A DNA stretch of 64,000 bases from Mesorhizobium sp. (GCA_004017535.1 SAJS01000006.1:1-64000), one strand, 5' to 3'; positions 45,652 through 55,486 are shown, numbered from the stretch's first letter. Numbers and translations are program-made. Notes: a model not told the origin generated them from the sequence alone.

Positions 45652-48600
45652 ATGAGATTTTCGCGCCTTCGCCTCCTCGGTTTCAAATCCTTCGTCGAGC
45701 CTGGCGAGTTCGTTATCGAACGCGGGCTGACCGGCATTGTCGGGCCGAACGGCTGCGGCAAGTCGAACCTCGTCGAAGCCTTGCGCTGGGTGATGGGCGA
45801 AAGCTCCTACAAGAACATGCGCGCGTCCGGCATGGACGACGTGATCTTTTCCGGCTCCGGCGCGCGCCCGGCGCGCAACACCGCCGAAGTCACGCTTTTC
45901 CTCGACAACACGGACCGCACGGCGCCCGCCGCCTTCAACGACGCCGATGAATTGCAGGTGTCGCGCCGCATCGAGCGCGAGGCGGGCTCGCTCTACCGCA
46001 TCAATGGCAAGGAAGCGCGCGCCAAGGACGTGCAACTGCTCTTCGCCGACCAGTCGACCGGCGCGCGCTCGCCCTCCATGGTCGGCCAGGGCCGCATCGG
46101 CGAGCTGATCCAGGCCAAGCCGCAGGCCCGCCGCGCGCTGCTTGAGGAGGCCGCCGGCATTTCCGGCCTGCACACGCGCCGTCATGAAGCCGAACTGAGG
46201 CTGAAGGCCGCCGAGCAGAACCTCGAACGGCTCGACGATGTCGTCGGCGAGCTGGAAGGCCAGATCGAAAGCCTGAAGCGCCAGGCGCGCCAGGCCTCGC
46301 GCTTCAAGAATCTGTCGGCCGATATCCGCAAGGCCGAAGCGACGCTGTTGCATCTGCGCTGGACACTGGCAAAGACCCAGGAAGGCGAGGCGCGCTCCGC
46401 GCTTGCCGTCGCCACCACGCTGGTCGGCGACCGCGCCGCGGCTCAGATGGCGGCGGCCAGGGAGCAGGGCATCGCCGCGCACCGGCTGCCGGACCTGCGC
46501 GATGCTGAAGCCGCTGCGGCCGCCGCCTTCCAGCGCCTGTCGATCGCCAAGACGCAGATCGAGGAGGAGGCCGGCCGCATCCGCGCCCGCCAGACCGAGC
46601 TCGAACGCCGTCTGCAGCAGCTCGACGCCGACATCGCCCGCGAGGAGCGGATGGTGCGCGATAATGCCGATGTTCTTGAGCGCCTGCGCACCGAGGAAGC
46701 CGAGCTCAATTCGGAAAACGCTGGCGCCGCCGAGCGCGAGGCGACCACGCGCGCTGCTTTCGAACAGGCAGGTGCTACGCTGTCGCAAAGCGAGGCAAGG
46801 CTTGCCGCGCTGACCGCCGAGCGGGCCGAGGCCGCCGCCTCGCGCCACCAGATCGAGCGCTCGTTGCGCGAGACCGCCGAGCGCCGCGACCGCTTCGCCC
46901 GCCAGCTCGCCGAGGTCGACCGCGAGCTGTCCGACGTCGTCGCGCGCATTTCCGGCCTGCCGGATCCCGCTGAAAAGCGGCTTCTGGTCGAGGACGCGCT
47001 GGCCAAGCTGGAAGAGAGCGAGGCCGGCGCCATCGCAGCCGAGCAGGCCGTCGCCGAGGCACGCGCTGGCGAGAGCGCCGCACGGCCCCCGCTGCAGGAT
47101 GCCAGGGCGGAGCTGGCGCGTATCGAGACCGAAGCGCGCACACTGGCAAAAATCCTCAACGCCACCAGCGGCGGCGATCTTTTTCCTTCAGTGCTTGAAC
47201 AGATCAGCGTCGAGCGCGGCTATGAGACAGCGCTTGGCGCGGCGCTCGGCGAGGACCTCGACGTTCCGCTCGACCGCAGCGCCCCGGTGCATTGGGGCGA
47301 AAGCGCGGTGCAGCCGGGCGATGCCGTATTGCCCGAGGGTGTGAAGAGCCTGGCAAGCGTGGTGCATGCGCCGGCGCAGCTCGCCCGCCGCCTGGCGCAG
47401 ATCGGCATTGTCGACGCCGCCGACGGCCGCCGGCTCCAAGCATTGTTGGCTCCCGGCCAGCGGCTGGTCAGCCGCGATGGCGCGCTCTGGCGTTGGGATG
47501 GGCTCACCGCGAGCGCCGATGCGCCAACCGCCGCCGCGCTGCGGCTGGCGCAGAAGAACCGCCTGGCCGAACTCGATGCCGAGGCAGTGCAGGCGACGCG
47601 CGTCGTCCGCGAGGCGGAGGAAGCGCTGGCGCGCGCCGAGCAGGTGATGCGCCAGGCAAGCGAGGCCGAGCGCAATGCGCGCCAGTCCGGCCGCGACGCA
47701 CAGCATGCGTTGGATGCCGCCCGTAACGCGCTGGCCGAGGCCGAGAAGGCCGGCGGCGAGCTGGTGAGCCGCCGCGCTGCTTTGGACGACGCCCGCGCGC
47801 GTATCGTCGAAAGCCACGAGGAGACGCAGGCTGCGTTCCTCGAAGCCGAGGAGATGCTGAAGGACGCGCCCGATCTCGGCGATCTTCAGCTGCAGCTCGA
47901 ACAGGCTTCGGCCAATGTCTCGCGTGACCGCGCCACGCTTGCCGATGCGCGCGCCGTGCATGAAGGGCTGCGCCGCGAGGCCGAGGCGCGCATGCGCCGG
48001 CTGGACGCCATCGGCTCCGAGCGCAGGAACTGGGTGGAGCGCGCCGAAAACGCCTCGACGCAGATCGCCGCGCTTGGCGAGCGCAAGGCGGAGGCCGAAG
48101 CCGAACGCGAGCGGCTGGCCGATGCGCCGGACGAGATCGACGCCAAGCGCCGCGCTTTGCTGACGCAACTTTCCGAGGCGGAAGCGCTGCGCCAGACAGC
48201 GAGCGACCGCCTGCAGGAGGCGGAAAACAAGCAGGCCGAGCTCGACAAGGCGGCCACCGCCGCGATCCAGTCGCTCGCCGAAGCGCGCGAGACCCGCGTG
48301 CGCGCCGAGGAGCGGCTAACCGCGGCGGACGAGCGCCGCGCCGAGGTCGAGGCGCGCATCCAGGAGGCGCTGAACACGCCGCCGCATCTGGTCATCCAGC
48401 ATACCGGGCTCAAAGCCGACGATCCGATGCCCGACATGGCTGAGATCGAGCGCCAGCTCGACCGGCTGAAGATCGAGCGTGAGCGGCTCGGCGCCGTCAA
48501 TCTGCGCGCCGAGGAAGAGCAGCGGGAATTATCCGAACGGCTGGAGACGATCGTTTCCGAGCGCGAGGACATCATCGAGGCGATCAGGAAACTGCGCCAG

Positions 48601-49113
48601 GCGATCCAGAGCCTCAACCGAGAGGGCCGCGAGCGGCTGCTGTCGGCTTTCGAGGTGGTCAACGGCCACTTCCAGCGGCTGTTCTCGCATCTATTCGGCG
48701 GCGGCACGGCGGAACTGCAACTGATCGAGTCGGAAGATCCGCTGGAAGCGGGGCTGGAAATCCTCGCCCGTCCGCCTGGCAAGAAGCCGCAGACCATGAC
48801 GCTGCTCTCCGGCGGCGAGCAGGCGCTGACGGCGATGTCGCTGATCTTCGCCGTCTTCCTCACCAATCCGGCGCCGATCTGCGTGCTCGACGAGGTCGAC
48901 GCGCCGCTCGACGACCACAATGTCGAGCGCTTCTGCAACCTGATGGAAGAGATGGCGAAGACGACGGAGACGCGCTTCGTCATCATCACCCACAACCCGA
49001 TCACCATGGCGCGCATGGACCGCCTCTTCGGCGTCACCATGGCCGAGCAGGGCGTCAGCCAGCTGGTCTCGGTCGACCTGCAAGCCGCAGAGGCGATGCG
49101 TGAGGCGAGCTGA
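45652..49113 (+). CDS. smc: Chromosome segregation protein SMC
   Basis: A 1153-residue ATPase with two long coiled coils. The N-terminal Walker A is GPNGCGKSNLVEALRWVMGE (residues about 31-50). Coiled coils span about 165-500 and 660-970, broken by a hinge (about 510-640; LFPSVLEQISVERGYETALGAALGEDL). The C-terminal head has LSGGEQALTAMSL and Walker B APICVLDEVDAPLDDHN. It forms the condensin that organises replicated DNA near the origin. Length and composition (Glu/Ala/Arg-rich) are normal for the family. Confidence 0.97.
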   Translation: MRFSRLRLLGFKSFVEPGEFVIERGLTGIVGPNGCGKSNLVEALRWVMGESSYKNMRASGMDDVIFSGSGARPARNTAEVTLFLDNTDRTAPAAFNDADELQVSRRIEREAGSLYRINGKEARAKDVQLLFADQSTGARSPSMVGQGRIGELIQAKPQARRALLEEAAGISGLHTRRHEAELRLKAAEQNLERLDDVVGELEGQIESLKRQARQASRFKNLSADIRKAEATLLHLRWTLAKTQEGEARSALAVATTLVGDRAAAQMAAAREQGIAAHRLPDLRDAEAAAAAAFQRLSIAKTQIEEEAGRIRARQTELERRLQQLDADIAREERMVRDNADVLERLRTEEAELNSENAGAAEREATTRAAFEQAGATLSQSEARLAALTAERAEAAASRHQIERSLRETAERRDRFARQLAEVDRELSDVVARISGLPDPAEKRLLVEDALAKLEESEAGAIAAEQAVAEARAGESAARPPLQDARAELARIETEARTLAKILNATSGGDLFPSVLEQISVERGYETALGAALGEDLDVPLDRSAPVHWGESAVQPGDAVLPEGVKSLASVVHAPAQLARRLAQIGIVDAADGRRLQALLAPGQRLVSRDGALWRWDGLTASADAPTAAALRLAQKNRLAELDAEAVQATRVVREAEEALARAEQVMRQASEAERNARQSGRDAQHALDAARNALAEAEKAGGELVSRRAALDDARARIVESHEETQAAFLEAEEMLKDAPDLGDLQLQLEQASANVSRDRATLADARAVHEGLRREAEARMRRLDAIGSERRNWVERAENASTQIAALGERKAEAEAERERLADAPDEIDAKRRALLTQLSEAEALRQTASDRLQEAENKQAELDKAATAAIQSLAEARETRVRAEERLTAADERRAEVEARIQEALNTPPHLVIQHTGLKADDPMPDMAEIERQLDRLKIERERLGAVNLRAEEEQRELSERLETIVSEREDIIEAIRKLRQAIQSLNREGRERLLSAFEVVNGHFQRLFSHLFGGGTAELQLIESEDPLEAGLEILARPPGKKPQTMTLLSGGEQALTAMSLIFAVFLTNPAPICVLDEVDAPLDDHNVERFCNLMEEMAKTTETRFVIITHNPITMARMDRLFGVTMAEQGVSQLVSVDLQAAEAMREAS

Positions 49114-49144
49114 GCTCCGCCTTTCTCAGGTTCGACGACCAATC

Positions 49145-50857
49145 TTATTTTTCTGGAGCAGTCGCCGGCGCCGTGTAGCGCCTCCGCACGGCGTCGATCA
49201 CCAGCTTGCGGCTCTCCTCGGCCGACAACGCCTTGTTCTTCTCCGCCTCCGCCGTTTCTCGGGCGAGGTCCTTGTCCCTGATCTGCTGGCGGAACCATTT
49301 GGAATAATCGCCGGCGCGCAAATGATGTTCCCAGGTCTTGTCGTCGATGCCTTCCGCCATCTGCGCGAAGATGATGAGGTTGTGGGCTCTGAGGTTCATC
49401 GCCTTCTTCGGTCCGGTGAAATAGAAGCTGCCCGCCTCGTCGAGCTCGCCCTCGGCATATTTGCGGCTGTGGCGCTTCAGCGACTGGGCGGGCTCGATCG
49501 CCTTGACCGTGACCGGCGTCTTGCCGTCGTGCGGCCGCCAGAACAGCACCCGGTCGCCCTTCGGCGATGCCATGTCCTTCGGCGCCGGAAGCCCTGTTTC
49601 CTTGCAGAAGGTCTTGATCACGCCCTTCGCCTTGGGACCAAGCGCGATCACCGCCGTTACCAGGCCGAGCGCGTCGGTGGAGATTGCTTCGGGATGGACG
49701 GTGATCAGCACCGTGCCGGGCAGCTCGATCGAAAGCACGGATCGTGTATCCTCGCGTCGCTTCGGCATCAAATGATGCGCCTCGTCGATGATCAGCCAGT
49801 GCGGCCTTGCCGTGCGGTAGCGGACATTGCCGAGGCCAGGCAGCAATTCGGCGAAGAAGTCCGGGCGCTCGTCCACCTTCAAGGCCAGACCGTTGACCAC
49901 GACATTGTTTTGCGGCTTCTCGATCAGTTCCAGCAGCTGCTCTTTGTTCGGGGCGATTGAACCGTTACCGAGCGGCACCGCGCCTTTCAGTCCGTCATAG
50001 TCGCCCTCGGGGTCGAAAATGCAGAACTGCAAACCCTTCTCGACCAGCCGCTCGGTGATCGCCGTGGCCAGGGTCGATTTGCCGATGCCAGAGCTGCCGG
50101 CGATCAGCACTGTCTCCATTGGCGACAGGTAGATGTCCTTGCCGCGCGACGTTCCGAGCAGCACGCCGCCCAAGCGCTTCTTGGCAATGAGGTGGTCGTG
50201 CTTGATCAGCTTGCGGATCAGTTCCTCGACGCCCCTGCCGCGCGCCTCCTTGGTGACGAGATCCGCGGTCTCCTTGACGGCGGGCAGCGCATTGGCCACC
50301 GCGACGCTGCAGCCCGAGGCCCTGAGGAATGCGTGGTCGTTCTCGGCATCGCCGACGGCCACGACATTGTGCGGCGACAGCTTCAGGTCTTCGAGCGCCG
50401 CCGCCAGCCCGGTCGCCTTGTTGACGCCCGAAGGCAGGATCATCACCGCGCCCTTGTTGAAGATGATTTCCAGCTCCAGCCCGAGCTTCTTGATGACGTC
50501 GAGCACGGTGGCTTGATGCGGCTCCCAGGTGGCGACGATCGAGCGGCCGACCGACAGCGGCTTCACGCCGCGCTTCTTCAGCTTGTCGACGAGATCCGCG
50601 GAAGGCGAGGGCGAGATCGTGCGCACTTCCTCGCTGGCCGGCGTGTAGATGAGCGCGCCGTTTTCGGCCACGACCTTGTCGAACAGGGAAAGTTCGGGAA
50701 AGACTTCCTTCAGATCGGGCAGCTCGCGCCCGGTGACCAGGATGAGCTTGCGCCCGGATTTCTTCAGCTTCTCCAGCGCCGAGATCGTGCTCGCGGTGAC
50801 CAGCCCGTCATGCGCAAGCGTGCCGTCATAGTCGGTGGCCAATGCCATGAAATACAT
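49145..50857 (-). CDS. HAD phosphatase fused to a HerA/FtsK-like ATPase
   Basis: A 570-residue two-domain protein. Residues 1-225 form a Cof-type HAD phosphatase: DYDGTLAHDG, VTGR, NKATGLAAAL and GDAENDHAFL. Residues about 230-480 form a P-loop ATPase with Walker A GSSGIGKS (254-261) and Walker B LIIDEA (355-360), then MPKRREDTRSVL and an alpha-helical tail (about 480-570). All HAD and Walker residues look intact. The combination is unusual and no partner or substrate is indicated. The start at 50857 follows AGAGG; it ends about 30 bases from the smc stop on the opposite strand. Confidence 0.85.
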   Translation of the reverse strand: MYFMALATDYDGTLAHDGLVTASTISALEKLKKSGRKLILVTGRELPDLKEVFPELSLFDKVVAENGALIYTPASEEVRTISPSPSADLVDKLKKRGVKPLSVGRSIVATWEPHQATVLDVIKKLGLELEIIFNKGAVMILPSGVNKATGLAAALEDLKLSPHNVVAVGDAENDHAFLRASGCSVAVANALPAVKETADLVTKEARGRGVEELIRKLIKHDHLIAKKRLGGVLLGTSRGKDIYLSPMETVLIAGSSGIGKSTLATAITERLVEKGLQFCIFDPEGDYDGLKGAVPLGNGSIAPNKEQLLELIEKPQNNVVVNGLALKVDERPDFFAELLPGLGNVRYRTARPHWLIIDEAHHLMPKRREDTRSVLSIELPGTVLITVHPEAISTDALGLVTAVIALGPKAKGVIKTFCKETGLPAPKDMASPKGDRVLFWRPHDGKTPVTVKAIEPAQSLKRHSRKYAEGELDEAGSFYFTGPKKAMNLRAHNLIIFAQMAEGIDDKTWEHHLRAGDYSKWFRQQIRDKDLARETAEAEKNKALSAEESRKLVIDAVRRRYTAPATAPEK

Positions 50858-51086
50858 CGGTTGAGCCTCTCCATCGTCCGTTTTGCCGGTCGCCTGGAAA
50901 ACCGGCCGGGTGGACAACAACGCCTGTTGGTGGAAAAGGTTTAGGCCGGGCACTGGATTTGTCGGGCTGGCGCCAGGTCCGTCGTGCATCGTGGCGGTCA
51001 ACTCGCCGACACCAATGGAACGATCGGGCGCCAGGATATCGATCCGCCCACTTGCCGCGCGGCAACGCCTTCGCTACTGCCATTCC

Positions 51087-52010
51087 ATGGCAACGCACAG
51101 GCTCATCAACGGCACGTGGCACAATGTCCTCGGGACGGTCGCGCCGGCGCTTACAATTGCATCCGGCGATGTCGTGATCACGGAGACGCTGGACGCTAGG
51201 GGCTTCGACAAAAACGGTGCGCGACCGGCTCATGGTCCAAACCCGATGAACGGCCCGGTCTTCGTGACGGGAGCCGAACCGGGCGATGCGCTCCGCGTGG
51301 ACATCCTGCGCATGGATCCTATCCGCTCCTCCGGCTGGACGATCTCGTCGCTGGCCGCGAACGTTGTCGATCCCGAGGCTGCTCGCCAATTGCCGGCGCG
51401 GGACAGAGCCGACTGGCTGATCGATCTGGAATCGCGAACGGTGAAGTTGCAGGAGCCGCCGCCAGGCCTTCAGAACTTCGTGCTGCCGCTGGAACCGATG
51501 ATCGGCTGCTTTGGCGTGGCCCCCGCGATGGGCCAGGCTTTCTCCACCGCGACAAGCGCGGAGAATGGCGGGAACATGGATTATCGCGGCTTTCGGCCCG
51601 GCGCGACCGTTTGGTTTCCCGTCGCCGTGGAGGGTGCGCTTTTCTTTGCGGGCGATTGCCATGCAACGCAGGGCGATGGGGAGATCGTCGGAACCGGGAT
51701 CGAGACCTGTTTTGAAGTGCAGCTACGCCTTAGCGTGGAAAAGAACAGGCGGTTGACATGGCCTCGCGGTGAAAACGAAACGCACATTTTCTCGGTCGGC
51801 AACGCTCGGCCGCTGGATCAGGCCCTTCAGCATGCGACCACGGACATGCTCAACTGGCTGACCAGCGACTATGGATTGTCCGCCGCCGCCGCATCGCATC
51901 TGATGGGACAGGTTGTCCGGTATCACGTCGGAAATGTCTTTGACCCTGCCTACACGATGGTCTGCCTTGTCGAAAAGCGATGGCTTCCGAAACCAGCCGC
52001 CGTCGGCTGA
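51087..52010 (+). CDS. Acetamidase/formamidase family protein
   Basis: A 307-residue metal-dependent amidase of the FmdA/AmdA family. The motifs THGPNP-like (AHGPNPMNGPVFVTGAEPGD), PLEPMIGCFGVAPA, NGGNMDYRGFRPGATVWFPV and GDCHATQGDGE are present and form the metal site. It may hydrolyse formamide, acetamide or related amides. An upstream in-frame extension to 50883 has no family similarity, so the ATG at 51087 is used. It marks the left edge of the accessory catabolic region. Confidence 0.9.
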   Translation: MATHRLINGTWHNVLGTVAPALTIASGDVVITETLDARGFDKNGARPAHGPNPMNGPVFVTGAEPGDALRVDILRMDPIRSSGWTISSLAANVVDPEAARQLPARDRADWLIDLESRTVKLQEPPPGLQNFVLPLEPMIGCFGVAPAMGQAFSTATSAENGGNMDYRGFRPGATVWFPVAVEGALFFAGDCHATQGDGEIVGTGIETCFEVQLRLSVEKNRRLTWPRGENETHIFSVGNARPLDQALQHATTDMLNWLTSDYGLSAAAASHLMGQVVRYHVGNVFDPAYTMVCLVEKRWLPKPAAVG

Positions 52011-52586
52011 GGAGCGCGCGGCCAAGGTACGCCAACCGAACCCGCTGCGGGCGGCATGCATCAGATTGTCTGTGACGGCGCCGGGCGGAGCCGGCCGGCA
52101 ATGTGAGGGATGGCTGGGGTTCTTGGAAGCTTTTCGAACTTTCTGTGTCGCGCATCAGCCCCAATTGCGGGTGCTTATGGACAAAGTGGGACACTAGATT
52201 CGGATTGGGCGTTCTGGATGGCTGCTTTGCGCCGCATTTCAGCCGATGGGCTCCGCTCTGCCGTCGACTGAAAGTAGACGACCGCTATCCCCGCGGTCGC
52301 CCCGTAATTCCTGGGAAGGTCTTTTCGAACTCTCTGCCTCGTACCTCCAGCGAAATTGCCTGCCCTTGCTCGGGAGGTCGGATGTCAGATCTTGCTATAG
52401 GACAGACCGAATCGACGCTCGCTGCGGTGGTTCGGGTCGGCGAGGGGTACCGCCAGTCTAGCGCTGTTAAAGAAATTCGTTGATCGGACGAATGCAAGCC
52501 ACTTCGTGCTGCACTAGCATACCAAGGGAGATCCCGCCGCCGATTAGCAACTGTGCCAACAACACGATTCTGCGGAGACGGCGTGA
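52011..52586. other. Gene-free stretch, possible degraded sequence
   Basis: Nothing in these 576 bases supports a protein. The small frames present have no recognisable product, no ribosome-binding site and shifting composition. There is no clear terminator, repeat or tRNA. The stretch separates the acetamidase gene from the convergent ornithine-cyclodeaminase-family gene. It may carry old insertion debris, but I cannot name a family. Confidence 0.4.
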
Positions 52587-53558
52587 TTAGAACTCCACTT
52601 GCAATCCGAGGCCTTTTTCGATCGCGCGCCGCACAGCGAGATCAGCCACGACAAGATCTTGAAGGGCCACGCCAGTGCCGTCGAAAATTGTAATCTCTTC
52701 CGCAGATCTCCGTCCATCGGCTGTACCTGCAATGACGTCGCCGAGTGAACCGCGAATGCCGCGTTCCTCGACCAAGCCCTGCGCGTAAGCATGCTGAAAT
52801 TCGCCTATGGTGAGCGACTGCGCCATCTCGTCGACGAACAGTGCGGCGGCGCAGACAAGCTGCGGATCAAGCTCCTGCTTGCCCCGCGTATCTGCCCCCA
52901 TGGCGGAAATATGGGTTCCGGGCATAACCCAGTCCCGTTCGACGAGCGCTTTCGTGGATGGCGTGACCGTGACAAGGATATCGGAAAGCCGGACCGCGTC
53001 CGCGCGGTTTTTGTGAGCGCGATAGGCAATGCCAAGATCGGTGACCGTCTTGCCGAATGCGGCCAGATTGTCTGGCGAGGGATCCCAAGCGTGGACCGTC
53101 TTAATGTTGCGGACAGCGAGCGTCGCCTTGAGCTGATAGACGGATTGGGTGCCCGTGCCGATGACGCCGAGTGACTCGGAATCCCGGCGCGACAGATGCT
53201 TGGTGGCGATCGCGCTTGCCGCCCCGGTCCGGATCCCTGTCAAGTAATTTGCGCTAACCAGAGCCGAGGCCCGTCCTGTATCGGGATCGAAGAGCAGGGT
53301 CGAGGACTGATGATTGGTCAATCCCCGTGGCAGATTGTGTGGCCAGTAGCCACCGGCCTTCAAGCCGAGAAACGGTACAGAATTGTCGGCCCCGGTCTTT
53401 ACGCCGAATACCGCATCCGCATGGCCGACCACTTCCCTCACGACGGGGTAATTCCTGGCCAAGCCGCGGGCCATGGCGCAGAAGGTTTGCTCGACGGCCT
53501 CCAAGGCCTCCTCGATGGCCACCAGATCACGAGCGAGTGTTTCGGGGATGATTAGCAT
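52587..53558 (-). CDS. Ornithine cyclodeaminase/mu-crystallin family protein
   Basis: A 323-residue NAD(P)-dependent enzyme. The family blocks are VGHADAVFGVKTGADN, the GLKAGGY region, LVSANYLTGIRTGAASAIATKHLSR, the Rossmann loop GVIGTGTQSVYQ and GADTRGKQELD. Members include ornithine cyclodeaminase, ketimine reductases, alanine dehydrogenase and iminosuccinate reductase; the substrate here is not decided. The start ATG at 53558 overlaps the stop of the upstream SDR gene by seven bases (ATGCTAA), which implies coupled translation. A longer upstream frame has no family match. Confidence 0.88.
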   Translation of the reverse strand: MLIIPETLARDLVAIEEALEAVEQTFCAMARGLARNYPVVREVVGHADAVFGVKTGADNSVPFLGLKAGGYWPHNLPRGLTNHQSSTLLFDPDTGRASALVSANYLTGIRTGAASAIATKHLSRRDSESLGVIGTGTQSVYQLKATLAVRNIKTVHAWDPSPDNLAAFGKTVTDLGIAYRAHKNRADAVRLSDILVTVTPSTKALVERDWVMPGTHISAMGADTRGKQELDPQLVCAAALFVDEMAQSLTIGEFQHAYAQGLVEERGIRGSLGDVIAGTADGRRSAEEITIFDGTGVALQDLVVADLAVRRAIEKGLGLQVEF

Positions 53559-54370
53559 GGGGCGCCATGGTGGTCTTGGGCTTCTAGGATGAATTCGTCG
53601 ATCATGACGTTCATGCCTGCCAGCATGCCGCCATCCACCGGCAGGACCACTCCCGAAATATACGCAGCATCGCTGGACCCTAGGAAGGCGACAGCCTTGG
53701 CGATGTCCGTTGGCTCGGCGACGCGGCCGAGCGGATACCAGCGGCCAAGTTTCTCGAAGACGGCCTGGTCCTTTTGCTGGCGAATGGTCCAAGTGATGTT
53801 GTCGGTGCGCACCGAACCGGGGGATATGGCGTTACAACGAATGCCGTCACGGCCGAATTCGGAAGCGACCGACATCGTAAGGTTGATGATGCCCGCCTTT
53901 GCAGCGCTGTAGCTCGGATTGCCGAAATAGCGCATCCCGTTAACCGACGCGATGTTCACGATAGCGCCACCGCGCCGGGATCGCATGCGTGGGAGGACGG
54001 CGCGTATGCAGTGATAGGTGCCGTTGAGATTGACATCGATTTCGCGGTGCCAGGCGTCGAGACTCATGCTCTTGAGATCGCCTGCCTCGGTGAAGGCTGC
54101 GTTGTTGACAAGCAGGTTGACAGGACCGAGCGCGTTCTCTGCCGCGGCGATGGCACTCTCCACCTGATCGGCATTTGTTATGTCGGCCCTGACAAAAGCC
54201 GCGCGGCCGCCGGCCTCGACAATCTGGCTGACCGTCTCGCTACCCTTGGACTCGTCGATCTCGAGAACTGCCACTGCAGCGCCTTCGGCGACCAATTGGC
54301 TGGCGATAGAACGCCCGATGCCGTGGCCTGCACCCGTCACGACCGCAATTGTCCCGTCATGGCGAGCCAT
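53552..54370 (-). CDS. SDR family NAD(P)-dependent oxidoreductase
   Basis: A 272-residue classical short-chain dehydrogenase. The cofactor loop is GAGHGIGRSIASQL, followed by LVNNAAF. The catalytic Ser in NIASVNGM and the Tyr-x3-Lys in YSAAKAG are present. GSVRTDNI follows, and the extended C terminus ends EAQDHHGAPC. It oxidises a hydroxyl group of an unknown small compound, plausibly a sugar or polyol. It is translationally coupled to the ornithine-cyclodeaminase-family gene and diverges from the epimerase-type gene at 54583. Confidence 0.92.
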   Translation of the reverse strand: MARHDGTIAVVTGAGHGIGRSIASQLVAEGAAVAVLEIDESKGSETVSQIVEAGGRAAFVRADITNADQVESAIAAAENALGPVNLLVNNAAFTEAGDLKSMSLDAWHREIDVNLNGTYHCIRAVLPRMRSRRGGAIVNIASVNGMRYFGNPSYSAAKAGIINLTMSVASEFGRDGIRCNAISPGSVRTDNITWTIRQQKDQAVFEKLGRWYPLGRVAEPTDIAKAVAFLGSSDAAYISGVVLPVDGGMLAGMNVMIDEFILEAQDHHGAPC

Positions 54371-54582
54371 GTCTCATCCCCCTGTCGCCTTGTTCAGGCG
54401 GTTCTCTTCTCAATGATCAACCACTATCGGCCGCCGAGACGGTCTTCCAATGCAGAACAAGCATGGCAGGATCAGTATTTCGCATTCGTCTTTCGATACA
54501 CTGAGGCCGTAGGGTCTACCCGATTGGCTGGCCGGGTGAATTCCAAAAAGGTCGGCCGGTGCGGTGGAGACAGGGAACATTC

Positions 54583-55458
54583 ATGAAGAACATTGTCGTT
54601 ACCGGCGGCAGCGGCAAGGCGGGCAGGGCAGTCTGTCGTGGTCTGGTGGAGCACGGTTACAGCGTCTTGAATGTCGACGTTCAGATCTCAACAGATCCTG
54701 TCTGTCCGTTCTACAAGGTCGATCTCAATGATCTCGGCCAGGTGATTGACGCTTTGCAGTGGAGCGGCGGCAAGGATCACCCTTTCCGCAAGTTCCGTAC
54801 GCCAGATGCTGTGGTTCATCTGGCGGCGATTCCGGCACCCGACCTGATGCCCGATGACGTCATATTCCGCAACAATATCGTGACAACCTATAATGTCTTT
54901 GATGCAGCCATCCGCGTGGGCGTCAAGCGGATCGTTTGGGCATCGAGCGAGACCACGTTGGGCCTGCCTTTCAGCGCATCGAACCCGCCGGCCTACGTGC
55001 CGGTTGACGAAGATCATCCCATGCGGCCGGAAAGCGCCTATTCACTGTCGAAGGACCTTGGCGAGGAAGTGGCCCGACAGATGCAGCGGTGGAATCCCGG
55101 GACGACGTTCATCGGGCTCAGGCTGTCCAATGTCATGGAACCGTCGGACTACGAGCGTTTCTCGTCCTGGCAAGAGGATCCGCATGTCAGGGAGTGGAAC
55201 TGTTGGGGCTACATCGACGCGCGCGATTGCGCCCAGGCGGTGCGCAAGGCGTTGCATGTTGATCTCGTCGGTGCGGATCATTTCATCATCGCTAACGCCA
55301 ATACCGTGATGGAGCAAGAAAGCGCTGAGCTCATGAAATCGGTCTTCCCGGACGTACAATTCAAGCGCGAGATCGGTGGACGCGAGACATTGTTATCGAT
55401 TGATAAAGCGCGGCGTGTCCTCGGCTATGAGCCGGAGTTCAATTTCGGACGAATCTAA
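54583..55458 (+). CDS. NAD-dependent epimerase/dehydratase family oxidoreductase
   Basis: A 291-residue extended SDR. The NAD loop is VVTGGSGKAGRAVCRGL, then VHLAAIPAPDLMPDD and WASSETTLGL with Ser-Ser. The active-site Tyr-x3-Lys is YSLSKDLGEEVARQM, and EWNCWGYIDARDCAQAV follows. Similar proteins act as uronate or sugar dehydrogenases or epimerases; the exact substrate is open. The ATG at 54583 follows GGGA. It precedes the ABC importer genes in the same direction, with a stem-loop between. Confidence 0.88.
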   Translation: MKNIVVTGGSGKAGRAVCRGLVEHGYSVLNVDVQISTDPVCPFYKVDLNDLGQVIDALQWSGGKDHPFRKFRTPDAVVHLAAIPAPDLMPDDVIFRNNIVTTYNVFDAAIRVGVKRIVWASSETTLGLPFSASNPPAYVPVDEDHPMRPESAYSLSKDLGEEVARQMQRWNPGTTFIGLRLSNVMEPSDYERFSSWQEDPHVREWNCWGYIDARDCAQAVRKALHVDLVGADHFIIANANTVMEQESAELMKSVFPDVQFKREIGGRETLLSIDKARRVLGYEPEFNFGRI

Positions 55459-55486
55459 AACTATCGTCATAAGTATAAAATCGCAA

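Noticed and set aside
44737-46848. 703-residue minus-strand frame covering the DsbA-like gene and the start of smc
   Set aside because: It runs across two genes on the other strand, has no ribosome-binding site or family match, and is a GC-driven shadow.
47886-49298. Long minus-strand Ser-rich open frame opposite smc
   Set aside because: It is the antisense of the smc coiled coil and head. Low-complexity Ser/Ala/Arg composition is typical of shadow frames.
52240-52460. Possible tRNA near TCGAACTCTCTGCC
   Set aside because: No cloverleaf arms, anticodon stem or CCA-proximal acceptor stem could be matched around this TCGA.
52103-52483. 126-residue plus-strand frame in the gene-free stretch
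   Set aside because: No family, ribosome-binding site or plausible composition. Its start and end do not fit any neighbour.
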